Shown one piece after another: positions 37,378 to 47,337 of a stretch of 64,000 bases of DNA. Each line of letters opens with the position of its first letter. Position 1 is the first letter of the stretch. Made by a program: the position numbers and the translations under genes. The stretch is from Apium graveolens (lineage: Eukaryota > Streptophyta > Magnoliopsida > Apiales > Apiaceae), in assembly GCF_009905375.1 (NCBI RefSeq), contig NW_027417557.1, positions 62,001 to 126,000 of the forward strand, given 5' to 3'. The notes under the pieces were generated by a model, which saw only the letters and a list, made by a program, of their open reading frames with translations, ran no database searches and was not told where the DNA came from.

Positions 37378-37530
37378 GCTTTCTCTATTGGGCTTTTTCA
37401 AATATTACCGGGGCCCTCTTATTGGGCTTTACAAAATATTACTGGGCCCCTCTTATTGGGCTTTACCAAATATTACTGGGCCCCTCTTATTGGGCTTTAC
37501 CAAATATTACTGGTCCTCTTTATTGGGCTT
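37378..37530. repeat. 34 bp tandem repeat
   Basis: Four to five units with TTATTGGGCTTTACCAAATA and TTACTGGGCCCCTC, the central ones nearly identical. Plus-strand open frames across it (37070-37549) are repeat artefacts. The field ends about 140 bases before the TATA box of the antisense gene. Confidence 0.88.
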
Positions 37531-37671
37531 AATATTGATCTGGGCTTAATACACCCTGTTTAGAATGCTCTAGAATTCCTAGGAATATTCTGGAATATTC
37601 CTTTTTCTGGGCTTTTTCCTATGGGCCTTTGTCCTTAATGGGCTTTCATCCCTTCAACTTCCTTTTCCTCT

Positions 37672-37679
37672 TATATAAA
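37672..37679 (+). promoter_or_regulatory. TATA box of the antisense gene
   Basis: TATATAAA on the plus strand in a CTCTTATATAAAGGAATG context. A start site near 37700-37710 would give a leader of about 100 bases ending at the donor site at 37807/37808. It is spaced as expected for a polymerase II gene and is independent of the LTR promoter, which fires on the other strand. Confidence 0.65.
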
Positions 37680-37704
37680 GGAATGAGGAAAGGTTACTAC
37701 TCCT

Positions 37705-39833
37705 CACCTTCTCATTTCTAAGTTTTCTTCTTTCTCCTCCTGCTAAGATTCTCAGAGCAATAACAGCAAGTCGGAGATCAAAGCCTTTTTCAGGAGTGCT
37801 TCTTCAGGTAAAATTCCTCCCTTTGCTTTTCGTATCTATTTTTCCATTGTGTGCCGTTTTAAGATAGCCTGTTTACATGCCCCTTTCTTTTTTTAGATGG
37901 CTGACAAAAAAATGATTCGCCTGGCCAAGATGAACGTGGCTAGAAAGTCCAACGAATTTCCTATTCGATCGAGGTATACTTCCTTAATCGACATGATCAA
38001 TACTCGAGGGGACGAGTACCCGTCTGATGCGCATCTGGACGCGCACGATCATATTAGTGCTTTACGGGATCCCAAGGAGCTGGAGAAGTTGAGCAGCTGC
38101 TTCAAAATCAAGGAGCCTTTTAAGCTGGTTCTTGCGGGTCCGGCCGACAGGGCCTGCCAGTGGAAAAAGGACGCACTATGCGTCTATAGGGATACTCTAA
38201 GGGCAGGTATCAGACTCCCTTTTCATCCGTTCATTCCCTTGTTACTGGCTGATGTGGGCGTCAGCCCTTGCCAACTCCCCCCAACTCCTGGAGGCTTATT
38301 CTTTGCTACCTGTCACAATGTGCCAAGCACAAGGTCCCTACTTCTGTTGCTGTTTTCAGGAAAATTTTCCAGTTCAAAAACAGCCCTGATAAAAGTCCGG
38401 GTTGGGTTTCTCTAAAGAAGCGCCCCACAATTCTCCATATAGTGAATGGGAAGTCCATCCCTGACAACAACTTGGGGTGGAAGAAAGATTTTTTGTTCGT
38501 TGTTTGGGAGGGTGGAGATTGGGGCACCCTGTTTCGATCGTCCTTCGGGCTTGCCGTCGATGGGAGCCCAAATGACATAACTTTGTCTGAGGAGGAGGCT
38601 AGAGCTTTCAACCTCCTTACATAAGATAATGGGACTTCCCATTCTTGGGATCTTATCCGGGAGTCCGTTCTTGTAGAACGCGGCCTCTCTCCCGTCCCTA
38701 ACAAAAGTAAGTTTCCTCCCTTATATCTCGCTCTCTTTTCTTTATTTCATTTTCTATTCCGCTGAGTTTTCAACTTTGCTTGTTGCAGTGGCTGAGAAGA
38801 TTGAGGAGGCTACCAAGCCTAAAGACCTGGAGACAACCAGGATGAAGAGGGCTGGAAAGGTCTTTAAAGACCGATTCCCTGAGTTCCTCCTTCAAGCAAT
38901 GGAACCGGGCGAGAAAGGCCCCAGCCAGGTTTTGCGCACCAAGCAGAGGCCAGGGGCCTATTTTCAACCTGCTTGGGGGATCCGGGGCAAGGATTCAATA
39001 TTGGGCAGCACAGCCCTGTCCAAGGAATGGTCTAAGCACTCCATCTCCCCGGTGGACTATCAAGATTTTGTCCTTCAACAGGACTTAGAGGGGAATGAGC
39101 TTTTCGGAGCCCAGGCTTTAGCGACAGTATGTCCTTTTCCTATTTCCCTTTATACTTGCCTTTTCACGTTTCCTTTCTCATACTTTTGCTGCTTCTTTTG
39201 CAGGCTAACGCCCATTTTCAAGGGGCGATTCACCAAGCAAAGGCTTGGAAGTTTGGCCTGGAGGACACTAACAAGAAGTTGGAGGAGGCCAACCAGAGAA
39301 TAGAGGCCCTTGAAGCTCAACTGGCCTCTTCCACTTCTGACCTAGAAACGGCCCGGGCTGAAAATGTTATCTTCAAGGCACAGAAGGATAAAGCCTTTGA
39401 CGGCTGGATGGACACCCAGGAGTTCAAGGACTTGATGGTGGAGCACGATGCCCTCATGCACCCAGTTAGCTATAAAGAAGGCTGGGATGCTGCTGTGGAG
39501 GCCATACAAGATGAATTTCCAGAAGTCCTCGAGCAGTCCTCCTTTCCTTGCCCTGTGCGAGTTCCAGAGCTCGGGGGTGTTACTGAGAAGCTTGCTGATA
39601 TGATCAAGGACGGAGAGGAGGAAGATTCTTCCGAAGAGGAGTTTGAGCCTGTCACTAAGAAGGCCAGGGTGGAAGAGCCTCCAAGAGCAGTGCCTCAACA
39701 GCCAGCATCTCCCGCAGAGGGAACCTCTACAGGGACTTCGGAGGAGACGATCGAGACGTCCGAAGGAACGACTGAAACATCCGAGGAGACTTCGGATAGT
39801 TGTTCCGAGGAATCTCAGCCTTCCAAGGCCTAA
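37705..39833 (+). pseudogene. Antisense spliced gene in the Tat element, putative gypsy-type plant transposon protein family
   Basis: Four exons are visible. Exon 1 is the leader (to 37807); intron 37808-37896 ends exactly before the ATG at 37897. Coding exon 2 is 37897-38706, exon 3 is 38789-39126 and exon 4 is 39204-39833, with GT-AG introns 38707-38788 and 39127-39203. Phases fit across both coding junctions. The frame breaks twice in exon 2: a one-base loss at the C6 run 38277-38282 and a TAA at 38622-38624. About 592 codons would be expected. The N-terminal half has the RLPFHPF...LL segment and a SWRLILCYLSQC segment seen in proteins catalogued as putative gypsy-type transposon (Pfam PF04195, from memory). 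Exon 4 begins with a coiled coil (KKLEEANQRIEALEAQL) and ends in a Ser/Thr/Glu-rich acidic tail. The function of this family is unknown. Confidence 0.75.
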
Positions 39834-40217
39834 GTTTTTTTTTTGTATATCTTCTTTTTGAACTTTATTCATATCAGAACTTGTTACCCTTCGGGGTTAT
39901 ATTTCATATGTTGCTTTTCTGAACTTGTTACCCTTCGGGGTTATATTTCATATGTTGCTTTTCTTTCCTCTTTCTATTTTAACTTTACAATCTTAATATA
40001 CATTTGAACTTTAAACATCCTTAGATTGAAATAATTTCAAACTCTTTAATATGAAGTCTGGTTCTCCAAAACCTTACACAGCATGGGTTCGACCCTAATC
40101 AACAATAACTAGACAATATAAATTCTACTGGAATATAAAATCCTACGCAAGCAAAGCTTTAAGGTGCTTTTAAACCTACTTGTCACAATGACAAGTGAGA
40201 ATCGTACTTCGCCTATC
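39834..40217. other. Convergent 3' region between the antisense gene and Tat integrase
   Basis: 384 bases without a gene. It includes two perfect or near-perfect 44 bp direct repeats, 39877-39920 and 39921-39964 (GAACTTGTTACCCTTCGGGG start). The two genes end towards each other here, so both would place their 3' ends in this segment. No canonical AATAAA is obvious for either. Confidence 0.7.
39877..39964. repeat. 44 bp tandem duplication
   Basis: Two adjacent copies of a 44-base unit begin GAACTTGTTACCCTTCGG. The unit contains a small CCCTTCGGGG hairpin-forming palindrome, so there are two hairpins just downstream of the antisense gene's stop codon. Confidence 0.9.
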
Positions 40218-41496
40218 TTACATGTAGTAAACCTTCAGGTTTTGTGCGTGCCAGGTTCTCGGGACTTCAAAACCCTCCATACTCTCCAGCTTGTAGGTTC
40301 CTCTACCCGGAACGCTCTTGACTCTGTACGGCCCTTCCCAATTTGGGGCTAGTTTTCCTTTCTGTCCTACAACAGAAGCTTCCACTTTCCTTAATACCAA
40401 ATCTCCTTGCTTGAAGAATCTCTCTTTAACCCTTAGGTTGTAATAAAATGAAGCTTTTTTTTGGTATTCCACTATCTTTGCATGTGCCTCATCTCGCACT
40501 TCATCAATTAGATCCAGGGCTAACCTCTACCCTTCCTCATTTTCTTCAGCATTGAAAGCCTGAATCCTTGGAGAGGAATGTGATATCTCCACGGGAACTA
40601 CTGCTTCTGCCCCATATGCCAGCATGAAAGGAGTTGCTCCTGTCGTGACTCTACAGGTAGTCCTATAGGCCCATAATATGGGAAGTATCTCATCCACCCA
40701 ATTATTTCTTGACTTCTCGATCCTTTTCTTTAGTCCATCCAGGATTATCCGATTTGCTACCTCCGCTTGCCCATTGGCTTGCGGGTGAGCCACAGAGGTG
40801 AACCGTAACTCAATTTCATTTTCTTCACAATACTTCTTGAATTCCTCATTGTTGAATTGTGTTCCATTGTCAGTGACGAGGATACGGGGAATTCCATACC
40901 GGCACATAATGTTTTCCCACAGGAATTGTGCAACCTGCTTAGTTGAGATCTTGGCCAAGGGTTTGGCTTTCATCCACTTGGTGAAATAATCAATGGCTAC
41001 AATCAAAAACTTCCTTTGTGCTGTGGCCATGGGAAAAGTCCCCAAAATATCCATTCCCCACATAGCAAAAGGAATGGGCGAGTTGATAGAGGTCAGCATC
41101 TCAGGGGGTTGTCTAACAACAGGTGCGTGCTTCTGACAGCGGTCACATTTCTTCACGTATTCTTTGGCATCAGCCATCATTTCTGGCCAATAAAAACCTA
41201 AACGAGTTATCTTATGAGCCAAGGCCCTGCCCCCCAAGTGTTGTCCACAAATACCTTCATGCACTTCTTCAAGAGCCAAGCGTGCCTCATCGGGCCTGAG
41301 ACACCTCAAGTAGGGAACCACGAAAGATCTTTTGTAAAGAATCTCATCTATCAAAGAGTACCTTAGTGCCCGAACAATTAATTTTCCGTGCTTCAGTTGC
41401 ATCACTTGGCAACCAACCGGTTTGAATATGAGCCTCAATGGGATCAATCCAGGATGTCCCCAGGCTTATAGGAGCCACAAGCTTAACATCTATGCT
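40218..41496 (-). pseudogene. Integrase of the Tat element, two lesions
   Basis: This is the C-terminal part of pol, ending WHAQNLKVYYM at 40218. The frame from 41447 to 40527 has the integrase zinc finger (residues 63-104, KKCDRC) and the catalytic triad D133, D193, E229 (D-D35-E, with GMDILG and VTDNGTQF contexts). A TAG at 40527-40529 separates the last 102 codons, which carry the QGDLVLRKVE and PNWEGPYRV segments of the C-terminal domain. Upstream, an extra T in 41382-41385 shifts the frame; the orphan fragment 35213-35681 lacks that base. No chromodomain is present, as expected for Tat. Integrase would join element cDNA to host DNA. Confidence 0.9.
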
Positions 41497-42375
41497 TCAT
41501 GTTTTTAAAACACGGAAGTACACACTTCCTGAACTTTCTTCTATCTCAGATGAAGCAAACTTTGATAGCGCATCTGCTTTAGCATTTTCTTCCCTTGGAA
41601 TGTGTTCAACATGGTATTCATTAAATTGGGTCATCACAGCCCTTACTAGGCGGACATACTTAGCCATCGTATCATCCCTTGCCTCAAATTCTCCCTTTAC
41701 CTGAGATATGATCAGCTTCGAGTCTCTACGGACCTTTAAGTTTTTGACTCTAAGTGTCCCAGCTAGACCAAGGCCAGCTATCAGGGCTTCATACTCTGCC
41801 TCATTGTATGTGGTTGGGAAGTCTAGCTTCATAGCATACTCAATTAAGAACCCATCAGGACTTTGCAAAACCAACCCTGCTCCACTGGAATTTGTTTTTG
41901 ATTCTCCATCAAAATAGAGAACCCAATATTCTTTCTCCTTATCATCCTTCTCTCTGTCCCCCTTATCGACTCCCTTGTCTTGAGGTATGGTATCTTCCTG
42001 CCCCCCGACTTCTTGGTTGGGTATGGTACATTCCACCACGAAGTCTGCTAGTGCCTGGGCTTTTACGACCGTACGTGGCTTATACTTGAGATCGAACTCT
42101 CCCAACTCTATTGCCCACTTAATCAATCTCCCACTTGCCTTGGGACTGTGAATGATATTTCTCAGTGGCTGATTCGTTAGCACCTCAATCTGATGAGCCT
42201 GAAAGTAAGGATGCGGTTTTTTTGAAGCCATTACCAAGGCTAGAGCAAATTTCTCAATAGTTGAATAATTCAACTCAGCACCATGCAGAATTTTGCTGAC
42301 ATAATACACGGGTTTCTGGACTTTTAGCTCCTCCTTAACCAACACCGCGCTCAAGGCGCTCTCTGAAACAGCCAA
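41497..42375 (-). pseudogene. RNase H (degenerate) plus archaeal-type RNase H of the Tat element
   Basis: Two RNase H domains lie in series. The first, from 42375 to about 42080, has the YYVSKIL segment. Where an active enzyme would carry its aspartates, it shows AVSESA and LTNQPLR, so it is probably a catalytically dead connection domain. The second, about 41960-41560, has the YFDGES, NEAEYEALI, RRDSKLI and KADALSK motifs, that is D, E, D and D catalytic positions of an archaeal/plant-type RNase H. This pairing is characteristic of Tat-lineage elements. Bases 42376-42432 of the open frame are LTR sequence and not part of pol. A TGA at 41497-41499 ends the frame. Confidence 0.88.
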
Positions 42376-45300
42376 TGTAACACCCCCAGATCCGGGGTCG
42401 AGGATCCGGGTCGTCACGGTCTTTCTTTCCACAATATCACTTCACTTAATTAATAATAATAACCTTATGCTGTGACCCCACACTAACACACACCACAACC
42501 CGTTATAGTCTCAGAGATGAAATTTAAATAAGTACAAGTCTTTGAATCCACAATTTAAAAGTTATTACAACCCAAAATGATTACTTGATAAATTTACAGT
42601 TAATTGCCATTATCTGCCACAAGTTATAATTATACATAATTGATTCTCAAAAGTAGATGGTCTGATCTACAATAGATCTACCTCTGCAGCTATGGCAGCT
42701 ACAACATCAACGGGAAGACGCGGGACGCTTCCCACGCGCTTGCGCTGGGTCTGCTGGAGTCTGGCCATCTTTCCTAACTGTTGTTGTGTGATGAAGAAAT
42801 AAAGCAAGGGTGAGCAGGAAGCCCACCAAAATAATATGTATAATGATTTACAATATATGAGCCTACTCATAATACTCATGAAAGTCTTGGTCAAAAGAAA
42901 TGAACCAAGTTTGATATCTTAATGCGATGAAGTCGCAAAATATTCAGTATATATACATATATACTTTTCAAAATATTGGAAGTCCTCTTCCATGCATAAT
43001 ATACACAAAGTCCCAGTGTATAACTGTATAAAAAAATATCGTTGCAAGGTGATCTCATATATCTAACCTTGTCTCAACGTTTTTCTGAAAATCTTTGTCA
43101 TTCATAAGACAATTATTAATTATATATAAGTTTAAAAGATGAGGTTACCAAATACCCCAATATACTTATATCTTTCCCAATACTACTTGAACTACCACCG
43201 TTCAAGTTATAATCAGTTTCAAAAGTTCATCACATAGATGAGACTACAAGACAAGATTTGAATAGATTCAATATTTGAAATATTATTGAATGAAATAAAG
43301 TTACGAGATACTTTATTTAGTCCCGATATATATATATCCACATATATATATATCTCTTAAACATTTCCTGGAACCTCTGTTATGTAAAGTATGAACAGAG
43401 TTTGAAACATCCAATGAATTTTGGAAAGGAAAAGAATTTTGGCATAAACCAGATATCTTGCTGATCAGGCAAAGATACCAATAAGTAACCTTTTCTACTG
43501 TAGATGGATGAATTCCTCACCGGTCATCACCCTGGCCGCATTAGGACCTCGCGCTAGACCGTTACCCGGCCCCTCACGCGTTGATGGACTGCCACCCAGC
43601 CACTTACACAATAATAGACCGTACCCCGGCCTGTCGCTTATGCCGACTCAATCAAATGGACTTACTTCCCGAACATTGGGCAAGTAATCAAATTGTTTTC
43701 TCAAAACAGCAACCTCGTTGCGAATATAAAATACACCATAGAGCCGGATTCCCCAGGTTTTGAGCGAGTATTTAAATCCCCTTAAAAGGAAGATCTTAAA
43801 TATAAAAAAAGAGTTTTGGGATCCACTCTGACTTTTAAAAATCATTTTGAAGACTCGAAAACACTTTAAAGAGTGTTTGGAGTAAAGCTGATTTAATGAA
43901 GTAAATCAGTCCCCAGAATATTTAGAAAATGACCGAATATTATTATTTAAATAATATTCCCATAAAGAATAGTCTTTATAAAAATAATTGAAGTAGAAGT
44001 ATTAAAATTTATACTTGAAACGAGTATTAAATAACCAAAGATATACTTATATGAAAGTATTATCTTTATTTGAATAATCGAAAATAAGTTTGATTATTTA
44101 CACCTTATTCTTTAATAAAATAAAGAATATATCTCAGCAAATAATCGGAGTCATAGATCCTCAAATGAATATTCAAATAATATTCATTAAATAATATAAA
44201 CTGAGTCATAAGTCTTCGAATGAATATTCAAATAATATTCAATAAATAATATAAAAGAGTCATAAGCCCTCGAATGAATATTCAAATAATATTCAATAAA
44301 TAAATAAAAGGAGTCATACGCCTTCGAATAATATTCGAAATAATACTCAATAATACAATAAAGTTTAAAGTTATCGAATAAACCTTATTCGATTAATAGT
44401 TTGGAAAAACTATAACCATATATATATATATAAATATATATATATATCCATATCCATATATACAAAATGTACTCGGGATCCTCGACTCCCGGTTTTAGAA
44501 AATATTTTCACCTTTGGGTCCCTATACTAAGGGTATATGCAAGTTACCGCTATCCTCTAGCATAGGTATTATCAACTGAACCAACAGATATATATTCCAA
44601 GAATATGAAACAGGCATGCATATATACCATATCACATGCTACAATATATCGCAAGAATTTGCTAAATAACCAACATGCATCTATCGCAAGATAATGCATA
44701 TACAAGTGTATACATCACAACAACAGTATAACGGATAGAATACTTGCCTGAGCGACTTGGGGGGTTACGAATGGCTCGGGACGAGTCTGGTAACCTATAA
44801 GCAACAAGTAAGTTGGAATTAAACCAAAGTCACTTGTAAATCTATACTTTAACTAACTTAGACTCTAACGCTCGTTTTGCGCTCACTGATTCGCTTAAGT
44901 CACTCGGGTACCCTCGGCTCCACCATTTTTAATAATTTAACCTTTACGAGTTTTAAAGAGATTCCTTCGCGAGTGTCTTACCAACTGCCTAACACACTTA
45001 CCATAAATGTTTCATACATTAATTAACCCTTTTTGGTCTTTAACCTATGTTTCAAAGTAAGGCGAGGGGAAATGTTTCGTTCGCGAAACGCCGTTACTTG
45101 AAACGGTCGTTTCTCCTAAACCGTGCATCGGAATCGAACGTACTACATATCAAAACGAAGCTCGTAACATGAGCTATCTAAAAATGGAAGTGGTCATAAT
45201 CTAGCAGGGGGTTCTCGGGTCCTAATGCTATGCACAAAAACAGTCCAAAGAAAATCGGACGTTACGACGGCTATGTTTACGCGTTTTCCCAATTTTAAAC

Positions 45301-46542
45301 CATTCAATACCAACCACAAATCAACCCCAAATCAATCATACAACCAATATCCATCCTTATCACATCATAACAACCCCAAAAAATCCATATTAACCATTTA
45401 TACTTATTCCTCACATGAACTAAAAGCTTTACTTAGGTTCTTTAACTAATTACCAAGATTTACAACTCCAACAATACAACAAAACCAACTAATCTCTACA
45501 AACTCAACCAAACTTCAACCAATCAAGCATCATGCCTCACATATGCTATATCAAACACATTCAATCCTAATTACTCAAAACTAAAGCTAGGGTTTGTAGT
45601 TTATACCTTCCTTGGAGAGTGGAGAATCAAGAGAATGGCTTGGAATCACCCTTAAAGTCCTTATCCAAGCTTAATCTAAACAAAACTTCAAGAACACAAA
45701 TTTTAGTTCTTGAAAACACTATTCACCATCTTCTTTCATGATTTATAGAAAAATATTGGCTTGGAATTAGAAGCTTAAACTTATAGGAAGTATGTAACTA
45801 TCCATGGGGAAGCTTAGATAATTACCTTGCTAAATAGTAAGTGGAGGAGCTTGGACTTCCATTTTCTAAGAAAAGCACCCGAGAGCTTCAAGGAGAAGAA
45901 GAGAGATTTTTTTTTTGTGTTTTGTGATTTGTTTTGCTTGGTTGCTAGATTTTTGTTTTGTTTTAGGCCAATTACCCATTTACCCTTGATTTTGTGTGGT
46001 TAACAATCCACCACATTTCCTTCCCTTCTATGTCATGCTTGCATCACTTTGTGATGTCATCACCCCTCCTTTGTCCTCTTTCTATTGGTTGGATGACACC
46101 ATCCTCTCTTATCCTTTTGATTAACTTCCTAATTGTTTGCCTAATGACCGCTGATCTGCTATACGGTTCGCTTAACTTTCGTTTTCGTTTATCGTTTGAG
46201 GGATCATACCCGGGATCTTATTACTTAGGTTCCCTTAACCTTTCTCAATATATTGTATTCCTTTTATGATCCTCTCTTATAATCCTTTAATTTAAATCCT
46301 TTTTATCATGTTACCTTATACTCAATTCTTTCGGTATCTAGTGTATTTCCGGGAAAAATCAAAGTGTTCGGATTTGGATTCTGACGATCTTTACATACAC
46401 TTATATCCCATATAAAGTACTAATAAAATCTCAGAATATCCATATCAGAACCCCTACATAGTGTGGCATGAAAAGTTTTCTCATTCAGCAAAAACACTAT
46501 TCATAAGGGTTTCAAAAATTTCCAAAAATTGGGGTTATTACA
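42376..46542 (-). repeat. 3' LTR of element C
   Basis: The 4167 bp LTR starts TGTAACACCCCC and ends TTATTACA. Its first 435 bases resemble the LTR of element B; from about 42810 the sequence follows element A, and near 43270-43480 it resembles B again, so the LTR is a mosaic. The 55 bp-type repeats are near 44150-44340, with an AT tract at 44417-44460. Confidence 0.94.
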
Positions 46543-46555
46543 GTCTCCCCTCCTT
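46543..46555 (-). other. Polypurine tract of element C
   Basis: The same AAGGAGGGGAGAC (minus strand) as in elements A and B, abutting the 3' LTR. Confidence 0.85.
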
Positions 46556-47337
46556 AAAAGGATTCCGTCCCGGAATCAGATAGAAATGAATAGGGATACT
46601 TTCTTAGTATTACACTTTCTAACTCTCGAGTCAATTTTCCCATATTGTGGTTCTACCACCAAACTCTGCCTAGTTTGATAATCCTTCTCCTAAGCACTTG
46701 CTCCTTTTCACTCTATAACCCTTCCTGGTTGCTCCTTATAGGTTACGTCGGGTTGCATATCTATGCGCTCATATGCCTCTATTTATCTGGCATCTGAATT
46801 ACGCTTCCTTAACATTGATACGTGAAACACGTTATGAACTTGCTACAGGTTCGGGGGTAGGGCTAGCTCATATGCTAACTTCCCAAACGTCTTAATATAT
46901 CCAAGGGTCCAACAAATTGTAGACTTAGCTTTCCTTTCTTTCCGAACCTCATCAATCCTTTTCAAGGGTTTCCAAGGGGATACCTATAACATTACTAGGT
47001 CCCCTATTTCATACTCTTTATCCTTTCGTGTCAAATCAACATACTTATCATGTCCATCTTGGGCTACTACCAGCCGTCCTCTGATTCGATCTATCATACC
47101 CTTGGTCCTTTGGACTACTGCGGGTCCGAGCATCTTGCGCTCTACAACTCCATCCTAACATAAGGGAGATCGACATTGTCTTCCCTCAAGGATCTCATAA
47201 GGCGACATCTTGATAATGACATATGATCTATTGTCGTAAGATAACTCAATCCGCATTAAGTGATCATTCCAAATTCTTTCAAGTCTATTGCATGGAATTT
47301 TATCACAGCTTCTAGCACTATAGCTTTGGCGTCTCAA
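46556..47337 (-). pseudogene. Integrase C-terminal/chromodomain remnant (element C)
   Basis: This is the counterpart of 4005-4767 in element A and of 17885-18660 in element B. The best open piece is 47155-47337 with NDHLMRIELSYDNRSY and GRQCRSPL segments. It contains numerous stops and a small local duplication of the TTTTCAAGGG/TTCCAAGGGG stretch near 46960-46980. It is not functional. Confidence 0.75.

Noticed and set aside
37070..37549. 159-codon plus-strand ORF before the antisense gene
   Set aside because: It runs through the 82 bp and 34 bp tandem repeats, and its peptide is a translation of those repeats.
39342..39872. 176-codon minus-strand ORF
   Set aside because: It is the antisense shadow of the coding exon 4 of the plus-strand gene, whose frame is supported by splice phases.
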